A stretch of 64,000 nucleotides of DNA from Carya illinoinensis. Lineage: Eukaryota; Streptophyta; Magnoliopsida; Fagales; Juglandaceae. The DNA is taken from positions 1,054,001 to 1,118,000 of the forward strand of contig NC_056752.1 of NCBI RefSeq assembly GCF_018687715.1, in the 5' to 3' direction. The position numbers and the translations under genes were made by a program. Position 1 is the stretch's first letter; the number at the start of each line of letters is the position of its first letter. Under the pieces are notes generated by a model. It had not been told where the DNA came from. It did no database searches and was given only the letters and a program-made list of their open reading frames with translations. Below are positions 1 to 11,172 of the stretch, piece by piece.

Positions 1-1701
<1,701 letters not shown>

Positions 1702-2444
1702 ATGGATCAGAAGCTTCTTAACCCATATGACAGGGAATGCATGAGATTGGCCATGATAAAACATGAAGAAACATTCAAGGAGCAGGTACTTTTCTTTCTC
1801 GAAGGGGTTTTTCTGTAAGGCTGAGAGTTCTATCCTAAAGGGGTTTTCTTTTTTCCTTGCAGGTAAGTGAACTTCATCGTCTATATCGGATCCAGAAGAT
1901 GTTAATGAGAGACATTAGGAGCAACAGGCCTAAAATTGCAAGGAGCCAAGAGCGCCTATGGAATTTGAAGAATGAACTTGGTTTTATTCAGAATAGTAAT
2001 TATCATCAGCGTGATGCAGAACCCGACAAACCACAAAGGAAACTTGATCTGGAACAGCCTGCCGAGCACTATATTGCAGAACCAGATGATGGTGAGGGAG
2101 TGCTAGAGCTTATAGAGGAGAGTGAGATTGAGCTGACTCTCGGCCCATCAAATTACAACAGATGGAAGAAACCCGAGACTCCATTAACCTCAGATTCCGG
2201 ACCAAGCTTTTCTTCTTCTTCGACTGGATCCAGTCAGATAAATAGAACAAGTTCTTGGATCCATCAGATAACAAGAGACCAGTTAACTGGCTATGAACTG
2301 GGGCTTGTCAAGGTGCCCGACATGACATCTGGGTACCATAGCAGAAGCAAAAACAACATTGATGTCGAAGAACAACAACTAAGACAGGAGAGGCTAAACC
2401 AGGCTCCTTGGCTTTTCCAAGTCTTGAGTTTGAACATGACTTGA
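1702..2444 (+). CDS. Plant-specific DUF863-like protein, two exons
   Basis: Exons 1702-1785 and 1863-2444, joined in phase 0 with a GT-AG intron of 77 bp, give 221 residues. Exon 1 encodes 28 residues starting MDQKLLNPYDRECMRLAM. Exon 2 opens with VSELHRLYRIQKMLMRDI, the basic amphipathic motif near the N terminus of the plant DUF863 group. The middle holds an acidic stretch followed by IELTLG, which resembles a relaxed EAR (LxLxL-type) repression motif. A Ser-rich segment follows, and the C terminus ends PWLFQVLSLNMT. There is no signal peptide or membrane segment. The protein is much shorter than classical DUF863 members, so it may be a short paralogue class. The molecular function of the family is unknown; a nuclear or regulatory role is only inferred from the basic helix and EAR-like motif. 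Confidence 0.82.
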
Positions 2445-3482
2445 AAATATCTACCAAGTTCATGAGGTGATCGAGTTTAAAGCTTAAACTCCTTAGCGAG
2501 CGACTAATTCTATGACTAATGTTTGTGTGGAATTTTCTGCTTAGTTTTTGGCATAATGCATGGGTGCTGATCATGGAGTCTTTGTGTAAAGCGATTTTTC
2601 CTGACTTGAAAACCCATCACCATTTGCAAGGTGACCCATTTTCAGTTTTTCAACCAGTACTCATATCCATGCAACATCATCAATACTGCCAAAGACACTA
2701 AAAATGTCGTTGATTGATGAGTTGATGATATTGCTATTTCCTTGCAGACCTAAAACAAAATTAGGTTGGGTTGTGTTAAACTAATATCTTAGCAATTGCT
2801 CTTTCGGCCGCACCTAGGAAGACATGAGTAGGGCCAATTCATCTACCTGAATGCAAGGATGTTTTGTGATCTGTAATTGCTGTATTCTGGACATCATAAT
2901 ATTCTACGTACAGGGACCACAATTATTATATATATAATGATATTCAATCCCTTTGCGTGAGCATTAATTCCTGGCATCGATGAACTAAATTTGCCTTTCA
3001 TTTTTTTACCAGCATCGTGTATATGGTCAGTAGCTTGATTTTAGCATGATGAGTATATTTTTTATTCTAAGTTCTCTCTATATGACCGCATGTTGTTTAC
3101 GTGGCATACTTTTAATTTACAAGATAAATTTTAAAATTTAAATATTACAATTCAAATCTTATTATTTAAGTAATATAGATGGTATATATATGTGATATAT
3201 ACATTATCTTGATAATAGAATAAGTCTTTTAAAATGGCCGTGGATGTGTAAGCATTTTTTTATCATATAAAATAAATTATATAAATGGACCACTTTGAAA
3301 ATTCTGTGTACATCAAAGGAATTAATTGTTTTCTCATCTTAAAAGTATGTTCTAAATAAAACAAAACCCTAAAGATCATCGATCACCAGTGAGCAAACTT
3401 AGCTTATAATAATTTATTTAAACAAAAACCCCACTAACTAGGTACGTACTGTAATTGTCACACGGTCTATTAATGCTTATGT

Positions 3483-3527
<45 letters not shown>

Positions 3528-4670
3528 ATATGCATCTTTGATATCATGTCTTGCTCTATTAAATTAACTTCAAACTCGAAAGAACTCTTATGTCCTCACG
3601 GGAACATCCCCTTGACCCTAGCGTCCCCCTTCCCCCTCTCTCAAGAAAAAAAAAAAAAAAATTCAAGGTCTACAGATTTGATTTTTACATGAGGGGAAGA
3701 AGGCCACAGCTTCATCCTTCTCCCTCCTCACTTTTTCCCGTTCGTTCATTCACCCATCTTATCTATCAAGATTTCTTTTATAATTTTATTTTATTTTCGA
3801 TCTTTAAAATTGAAAAAGATAGATAAAAAACTTTTTGACAATTCTCGAAAAACACATGTGGCACAAGCAGATTTACAGGTCCAAAACCATTTAGAAGAAA
3901 GTGATAGTTTTGTGAAAATCACTGCGTGTGGTTATCACGCCCCGCCCACATTTGCGCATAGATCTCATGCGCCACCCCTTCTGGCAGCTCTTCGTGACAC
4001 ACGCACAAGATCACAGGACTCACTATTACCAGACCTTTTTGAAGAAAGTGTGTTGCCTTCACGAGCCGTCATAGATCTTAAATCTATCAGAATTAATCCA
4101 AACTATAATCTGTCCTTTTTCATATCTATCTTATTGCTTTCCTTTTTGATTTATTTATTGGTAATTAAAATTAAAAAAAAAAGTTCGTCTCTCAGACTTT
4201 TGTTTGTAGAGGTTGAGTCATCTATTTTTATGAAGGGTAAGGTTGAGTCTCTGTTCAAGTAGAGAGTATTATCTCTTAGATATTTATCTGTAGAAATCAG
4301 TATCAATAATAGTGAATATTAAACCAATCACAAAAAAAAATAGTATACTGGTGGAGCTTCAAATTCATGATGTCATGTTTCTTATGAAGATATTCCAAAA
4401 CGTATCTGATTATGAATATAAGTTTTTCTAATAAATGAATGGTGATAATTTCCCTTCAAAAAACAAAAAAATTACATTCAAACTCATGATCAAGAACGGT
4501 ATCTATGTATATATATATAGGCGAATGGTGCATGACTAACCATTTTCATGTGAGATATTGCATTTTCAGAAATGATAAGGGACTTCACTTGATGCTATTA
4601 GCCGGCTGTTATATAAGTTTTATATATATATATATACAACCGTACACAACTCTCAGACACATGAAAAGCA

Positions 4671-4672
<2 letters not shown>
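2445..4672. other. Intergenic, AT-rich
   Basis: The first 300-400 bases are probably the 3' UTR of the DUF863-like gene. The rest is AT-rich sequence with an (AT)n microsatellite and poly-A runs (for example near 3646-3661). Two overlapping open frames at 3590-4262 show no recognisable motif and are not called. Confidence 0.5.
3485..3525. repeat. (TA)n microsatellite
   Basis: About 20 uninterrupted TA dinucleotides in AT-rich intergenic DNA. Confidence 0.95.

Positions 4673-4701
<29 letters not shown>
4673..4701. repeat. (GA)n microsatellite
   Basis: About 14 GA dinucleotides in spacer DNA; no gene is attached to it. Confidence 0.95.
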
Positions 4702-4703
<2 letters not shown>

Positions 4704-5014
4704 GTCAATAATCGGGTACTTTTTGTTTTTGGGCCAGAGATGCTATCTCTCTAGGATTACGAGGTTGTTTTTCTACGTGACTACTTTCTTCATAAAAGAA
4801 TGGCCTCCAACACCTGGGCAAGGCCCTTTTTATCTAGGAGTCAGTTTTTTTTATCACATGGGCAGAATGGGTTTAGGGAGCACAGTGACTATCCCCATTT
4901 TCAGTTCAAAAATCAAAGAATAGAGGTAACCGCCAACTTTTCTTGAATTTTTTTTTATTTATTTATTAGCTCTTTACAATTTTTTAAACATTAATAAAAA
5001 TGATTTTAATGGAT

Positions 5015-5442
5015 TGATAAAGGGTCAATACGTTTTGACACATTATAAGTCGTTATGACCAATTAAGAAAGTTAAATTACAATTATACATTTATACTTAA
5101 AAGTAACATTTTTAAAAGTTTAATTTCAATATTTTTATTATTTAGATTGTAATCTTGTAGTTAGTTTTATAATTTTGATAAATATTGTGATTTTAACATT
5201 TATATAAAATTATACTAAATTTAATCAGGTCAAACTAGTTAATTGCGGGTCTATTCAATTTATTTACATAAACGGGTTGAAATGGGTTGATACGACATGA
5301 TTTATTATGTTAATGGGTCGTGCTAAAATTTGATATTTTGATACCATAAACTTAACGGACCGGGTTCAAGTTTACCTATATGGTATAATATACATGCGTT
5401 GACAACACAAATACGACCCATTAACATGATTTGACATCCCTA
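5015..5442 (-). mobile_element. hAT-like MITE, truncated copy
   Basis: Fourth copy of the 600-650 bp repeat family also seen at 15727, 21337 and 22947. It keeps the terminus ending ATGATTTGACATCCCTA and the AT-rich core. It lacks the first roughly 150 bases of the other end, so its start near 5015 is approximate. It lies in the same orientation as the 15727 copy. No coding capacity. Confidence 0.7.
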
Positions 5443-6117
5443 ATAAAAGGGCTTAGGGCCCAGGGAAAATGAAGCCCAGAGCCTAAGTAATAGAAATACA
5501 AATGCAAGGTGATAGGGTGTCGATATTCCTAACGCAGTCCTACACATATATGCAATGATAGGGCCATGTTGTTAAAAGGCTAACACACACGGATAGCGAG
5601 TCATAGTAAAGCAACCAATAGTGCGCGCTATGCGACCCCTATCATTGGCAGAGGCAGGCAACAAAGTCCACGCCCACCAACTGACACACAAGGACGTGAC
5701 CTGAGAGGGCAACGCCCCGTCAAAAATAGCAGAGCAATGTCTTGTATGAAAGATAGATTTCTCTGACACAAGATATAGGGGACCGCCTCGGTTAGTGGTA
5801 TAAAAGCCAAACCTTGCGTCAAAATTGATTCAGGCTCTCTTGTGATACTGAAATTCTTCCAAATAAGAGGAACATTGACTTATTAGGCATTAATAGGAGG
5901 TTATCCATAACCCTGAGCCACCATCTTGCTTGTGTTGCAAGCTATTGAACTTAGTAATTGATGCGTTAACAATATGTATAAATCAATCAAATTCGAAATC
6001 TTGAGAAACACAATTATAAAATCAACCCACATCTATGGTGTCTAAATTCTACTACATTAATCAATTATCAGAATAAAACAATTCAATAAAATTGAAATCT
6101 ATATGAGAATTATGGGT
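5443..6117. other. Intergenic spacer
   Basis: No gene recognised. Two overlapping minus-strand open frames at 5572-5822 have no motif. A copia retrotransposon starts at 6123 directly after this stretch. Confidence 0.45.
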
Positions 6118-6122
6118 GACGT

Positions 6123-6323
6123 TGAGAATATTTGCTAAAACCACCACACGTAAAGGGTGGTGAGAGTTTTCTATTTATAATCATTTACAGAATCAAATAA
6201 GATCAAATAGATTACAAAGGAAATGGAAAGTAGCAGTAAATGGATTCAAGATATTAGCCTATAATCAAGGGCCAAATATGATACATATGGTAAACCGTAA
6301 TGGAAGGCTAAGTATCCTCAACA
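6123..6323 (-). repeat. 3' LTR of the copia element
   Basis: 201 bp, matching 10440-10638 almost throughout. It contains TATAAATAG on the minus strand (complement of 6171-6180). It ends in the 5'-TG...CA-3' signature. Confidence 0.95.
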
Positions 6324-7896
6324 CCCCCCCACAAGCTAAGCGTCGGATTTGAACGAACGTGAAGCTTGGATTTGAAAATTTCAAAGAGAGGTCGAGAAAC
6401 ACTTTTGGTGAAGATGTAGCAACCTGGAGATGGGAGGGCACATATTGGGTGTGAAGTTTGCTAGCGACAACAAGTTCCCGTAGGAAATGATAATCTAATT
6501 CAACATGCTTGGCCCGCTTGTGAGAAACGGGATTGGAGCTAAAAAAGATAGCACTTTTGTTGTCACATAAGAGTAGGCGCTGCTGTGAAATGGGGACCTT
6601 GAGGTCATGCAGAAGATGCGTAAGCCAAAGAAGTTTAGCAGCAGTCATGACAAGAGCACGATACTCAGATTCACAGCTGGAGCGTGAGACAATAGGTTGC
6701 TTCTTGGCACTCCAAGAAACGAGATTGTTACCAAGATAAATAGATTAGTCGGATGTGGAACGACGAGTATAAGAACAGCCAGCCCAGTCAGCATCCGAAT
6801 AAGCCACTAGCGCACTAGGAATAGTGGATGGACGAAAGGTAAGGCCAAAGTGGAGTATGCCTTTAACATAGCGAAGAATACGCTTGACAACAAGAAAATG
6901 ATCTGTAGTAGGGACATGCAAAAATTGACTGACAGAATTGACAGCATGGGCAATATCTGGACGCGTAATGGTCAAGTACTGAAGGGCGCCAACAAGGGAT
7001 CGATAGAGAGTAGGATCAAAGAAACGAGAACCATCAGCAGTTAGGTGTTAAGAAACAACCATGGGGGTGTGGACTGGATTGCTATCGAGCAACTGAGCAC
7101 GAGTAAGAATATCTCGAGCATATTTTAACTGAATGATAACGAGACCATCAGGAGTGGGTGAAGTTTCAAGACCAAGAAAGTAACTGAGAGAGCCCAAATC
7201 CTTGGTAGCAAACTCAGAATGAAGCTTGCGAGTAAAGCTGTCAAGAAGAGATGGGTTGTTGCCAGTAACAATAATGTCATCAACATAAAGAAGCAAATAG
7301 ATAAGGTTAGACTGCTGATGAAAGATAGAAAGAGATGTGTCAGCGCAACTGCAAGAAAAACCAAGGGTGAGAAGAAATGAGCTGAAACACTAAAACCAGG
7401 CGCGAGGAGCTTGCTTTAAACCATAGATCTTTAATAGACAGACATGAGTGGGAAAGCGAGGATCAATATACCCAGGAGGTTGTTCCATATGAACATGTTC
7501 AGTAAGAGTGCCATTGAGGAAAGCATTCTTGACATCAAGTTGTCGAAGAGGCCATTTATTTGTGACAGCAAGAAAAAGCACAACACGAATAGGAGTAGCT
7601 TTGACAACCGGACTGAAAGTGTCAGTGTAGCCGAGACCAAGAACCTGAGTATAACCTTTGGCAACAAGACGAGCCTTGAGACGCTCGATGGATCCATCTG
7701 GCAAATATTTAGTGCAAAACACCCATTTAGAGCCCATGATGTTTGTGTTGCCAGGGTGAGGAACCAAAATCCAAGTGCCATTTTGTTGTAAAGGTCGAAC
7801 TTCCTCATCCATGGCAGCAAGCCAAGCAGGATTCTTAGTAGCAGATTTGAATCCTTTTGGCTCAGTTGATGCAGAAAGAAGTCCAGATAAGCCCAA
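6265..7896 (-). pseudogene. copia reverse transcriptase and RNase H, several stops
   Basis: RVT_2-type reverse transcriptase in the same frame as the integrase. It starts with KNPAWLAAMDEEVRPLQ and GSKWVF, and the active-site motif YVDD is intact near 7285. In-frame stops lie at 7390-7392, 7048-7050 and 6745-6747. RNase H follows (YSDADWAG near 6800, CDNKSAI near 6565). The last part shifts frame near 6415 and runs into the polypurine tract. Mutations are mostly of deamination type. Confidence 0.88.
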
Positions 7897-7944
7897 AACA
7901 CCAAGATTTGCTGGATGAAGAGTCTTGAAAATACCAGCTTTGAC

Positions 7945-9018
7945 TCATGTGATCATAGGATGAGAGCCCAAAGAAGAAGAGAAATCAGCAGCAGGTTCAA
8001 TAAAGGGTGGATTAGAAGCCGAGGGTGGCAAAGAGGAACCTGCAAGAGAAGTATCAACCTGCACAGACTCATCCACAAGGTCAGAACAAATATCACACAG
8101 AGAGGAGCTAGATCGAGGAATGTGCGGTGAAGGAGGGATAGGGGGGGATGGATCAATATGGTAAAGACGCGGTTCCAAGAAATTTGAAATATGAAAAGAG
8201 GAAAGAGGTTGGGCCTGGGAGCTAGGGACAACAGGAAAATGAGTTTCATCAAATTGAGCATGGCGGGTGATGTATAGCCTAGTGGTGGTGGGATCAAGAC
8301 AACGAAACCCTTTATGAGAGGGACTATAACCCAAGAAAATGCAAGGAATGCTGCGGGAAAAAAGTTTGTTAGGCATATAATCACGCAAGCAAGGATAAAC
8401 ACGATAATCAAAAGGATGAAAATTGTCATAATGAGAGTAGCCGTATAGAAGTTCAAAGGGTGACTTACCTCCAAGAAGTGGAGTGGGCAACCAGTTGATG
8501 ATATAAGTTGCAGTGCTGAAAGCATCAACCCAAAAACGAGGAGAAAGATGGGAGTGGAAGAAAAGGGTCAAGCCAGTCTTAGTTACATGACAATGTTTTC
8601 TCTCAGCACGACCATTTTGAGCAGGTGTATATGGGCAAAAGAGTTGATGATGGATGCCAGAAGTACGTAAGTGAGCTTTGAAGCAAGTGCTAGTAAATTC
8701 GGCACCTCCATCGCTTTGAAAAACCTTGATACGAGCAAAATGTTGGTTTTCCACAAATTTTTGAAATTGAAGAAAAATATCAAAGAAATCAGATTTAAAT
8801 TTCAAAGGGTAAAGCCAAGTGAATCGAGAATAATCATCAATAAAAATAATATAGTAAAGAAAACTCAAATTGGATTTGACGGGGGAAGGACCCCAAAGAT
8901 CACAATGAATAAGATTTAACACATGAGACGACCTATGTTCATTGCGGAAATAAGGCAATTGATGATTTTTCGCAAGTTGACAGGTACTACATAGTGATGG
9001 AGAAGGCAATAAAGACAT
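7945..9018 (-). pseudogene. copia integrase, part of a broken pol
   Basis: The longest surviving pol frame (357 residues). It carries the second pair of the zinc motif (CSTCQLAK) and an rve integrase core. Candidate catalytic residues are in HCDLWGP, QSDGGAEF and NGRAERKH, so the D-D-E triad appears intact. The frame ends at an in-frame TGA at 7945-7947 in the linker before reverse transcriptase, probably a C-to-T change in a CGA codon. Confidence 0.88.
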
Positions 9019-9788
9019 AAGAGAAAGATGTCATTTTATTTAAAAAAGAAATAACAGAATAATGTACATGACCCAGGCGAGCATACCATAAATCATATGA
9101 AGCACGTAGAGATTTATTTTTAAGGACAGAAAGAAAGGCAGAGTTGCCGCGCTCCAGCACATATAGCCCTCCATCCCTTTTACTAGTCGCCACCACCCTT
9201 CCTGTTTGACGATTCTGGATAGTAAAAAGATTATTTAGTAAATGTAACGGAGAGAGGAAAATCAGACGTTAATTTACTAATTGAAAGAAGATTTTTAGTG
9301 AGATGAGGGACAACCAAGACATCTAACAAGTCAATATTTGGAACAGGAGAAAGAGTACCAATGTGGGTAATGGGTAGAGAGGCACCGTTTCCTATGATCA
9401 CAAAGTCCTTACCCGTGTAATTTTTGGACTGATCCAACATAGATGGATCGGTGGTCATATAACCAATCAGCAGCCTCGGGTCCAGCAATAGAATAGGACG
9501 TGTTGAAAGCTTCAGCAAGGTGAGCAGCAGAATCAGTCCGAGTGTGCCGTTGGTTGCAACGGTCAACATAATGGCCCTCCGTGCGGCATATTTGGCAGTG
9601 AGGTGGTCTACGACCTTGACCAGAGTGGGTTCGTCCTCTGTTGGAAGAGTTGGTGCTGTGGGAATGAGAGCGACCTTGCTGGTTGCTACGGGAGGTAGAG
9701 TGAGTTCCATGGGTGCGGCCACGATTAGTGGCTGTGAATGCCGCAGGGGTGGAGTCAGAAGACTCAAGGGAGTGCTAGAACAACTCAA
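8987..9788 (-). pseudogene. copia protease and pre-integrase region, broken
   Basis: The segment around 9231-9460 resembles the copia protease C-terminal half (LLDVLVVPHLTKNLLSISKL). The catalytic D-[ST]-G-A motif expected just before MTTDPSML (near 9460) is not present in any frame, which suggests a small deletion. The GAG-pre-integrase zinc-binding segment follows at 8987-9196 as LWYARLGH, where the usual first His of the HHCC motif is Tyr. A frameshift separates it from the integrase core. Confidence 0.75.
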
Positions 9789-9806
9789 AACTTTCGGCTT
9801 TAGAGA

Positions 9807-10391
9807 TTAAATCTGCAAAATAGGGAGAGGGGTGAGAGCCATCTGAGCAGTAGAAAAATTAGAAAAATCGATGCCAAGTCCACGAAGGAACCAGTGCACT
9901 TTGTTAGTGTCCTCGACTGGTCTACCAATGGCATGAAATTGGTCACAGATTGTTTTGAAGGTACGAGCATACTCAGCAACAGGTTTAGTGCTGCGTTTCA
10001 TTAGCTGCAAGTCATCCTTGAGTCTCAGTTCACGGGCTTTTGAATGATGGCTAAACGTATTCTCCAACGCGAGCCAAACGTCACGGGCAATGGAGAGACC
10101 AACAACGACAGCAATGGCTTCCTCGGTGAGAGAGGAGAGCAGGAGACAGAGAAGCCGTTGATCGGCTGCTTTCCACGCCAAATATTTGGTGCTGAGTGTG
10201 GTAGAGGTTGCGGGTTCAAAACGAGGTGGTGAAACTAGAGTTCCATCAACGTAGCCCACCAGGTCTTGACTCTCAAGGAAATGGAGAAGTTGGCTTTTCC
10301 AGAGAAGATAATTGGAGGAAGAAAGCTTGATGGTGATCATATGGATTAGAGTGTTGAAAGGAAGAAGATGAGAAGAGGATTCAGAAGCCAT
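9807..10391 (-). pseudogene. copia gag, frameshifted
   Basis: A retrotransposon gag of the UBN2 type. From the start codon at 10391 the frame contains SSNYLLWKSQLLHFLESQDL and the central segment EYARTFKTICDQFHAIGRP. It breaks near 9825: the expected continuation is visible in another frame just downstream, so about one base has been lost or gained. A CX2CX4HX4C zinc knuckle is readable at about 9555-9600, again out of the gag frame. Gag would form the nucleocapsid that packages element RNA. The whole is non-functional as it stands. Confidence 0.85.
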
Positions 10392-10439
10392 GGAGAAGAA
10401 GGGATCGGGGTTGCTAAACCGGACGGGCTCGTGATACCA

Positions 10440-10638
10440 TGAGAATATTTGCTGAACCACCACACGTAAAGGGTGGTGAGAGTTTTCTATTTATAATCAT
10501 TTACAGAATCAAAAAGATCAAATAAATTACAAAGGAAATAGAAAGTAGCAGTAAATGGATACAAAATATTAGCCTATAATCAAGGGTCAAATATGATACA
10601 TATGGTAAATCGTAATGGAAAGCTAAGTATCCTCAACA
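10440..10638 (-). repeat. 5' LTR of the copia element
   Basis: 199 bp, partner of 6123-6323. A TATA-like box lies at about 10488-10495 on the minus strand. The primer binding site directly adjoins its inner end. Confidence 0.95.
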
Positions 10639-10643
10639 GACGT

Positions 10644-11172
10644 AAATAAGGGAGATTGTTCCATAGCTTACGCTAGTTTCATTCCTTTTTTTTATGCATA
10701 ATTTATGGAAGCAAATAGGTTGTGGGCTATATGTGTTGAACTTTTTAGTAATTATATAAAGAAACTCTTTATTTTAAATAGAACCAAACCTATTTTTTTC
10801 AATTATATATATTTATATATTAGCTATATATAAAAATTATTTTATTTAGAATTTAAGACCCAAAGGGTCATGGAATAAATCTTGTCAGTGAATATGCCAA
10901 TATGATATTTCTGCAACAGATACCAGTTTGATGGGAATATAAGTAAGATTACACTCAACAATTTCCCCTTTTATATCCTCCAGCTTTGAATTATATTCTC
11001 GTAGAAAACATCAGACATAATTTACAATGATTTTACACAAATGAAGTTGAAAGAGGAAAACAGAAGCAGGCAGAAGTCGCAGCTAGTCCTCTTTTCAAGC
11101 AAACAAAGCAACAATGACACTAAACATCACAGCTAAACTACTAACAGAGCTCAGAAACAAATTACTAATGTC
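10644..11172. other. Spacer and probable 3' UTR of the NRL gene
   Basis: AT-rich sequence between the copia element and the stop codon of the minus-strand NRL gene. The part nearest 11172 is probably its 3' UTR. Nothing else is recognised. Confidence 0.45.

Larger units (their letters stand above)
6123..10638 (-). mobile_element. Ty1/copia LTR retrotransposon, complete but decayed
   Basis: A 4,516-bp element on the minus strand. It has LTRs at 6123-6323 and 10440-10638, a 5-bp target-site duplication GACGT on both sides (6118-6122, 10639-10643) and TG...CA termini. The primer binding site at 10428-10439 reads TGGTATCACGAG on minus, resembling the 3' end of initiator tRNA-Met. A G-rich polypurine tract abuts the 3' LTR at 6324-6334. 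Gene order from the 5' LTR is gag, protease, integrase, reverse transcriptase and RNase H, which is copia order. The short LTRs and UBN2-type gag suggest an Ale/Retrofit-like lineage, inferred only. The LTRs differ at about 8 substitutions and 2 indels in 200 bp, mostly C-T/G-A. The coding region has several stops and frameshifts, so the copy cannot make its own proteins. Confidence 0.93.

Noticed and set aside
3590..4262. Two plus-strand open frames
   Set aside because: They run through poly-A and CT-rich sequence and show no domain or splice-consistent structure.
5572..5822. Overlapping minus-strand open frames
   Set aside because: No motif; two frames over the same DNA.
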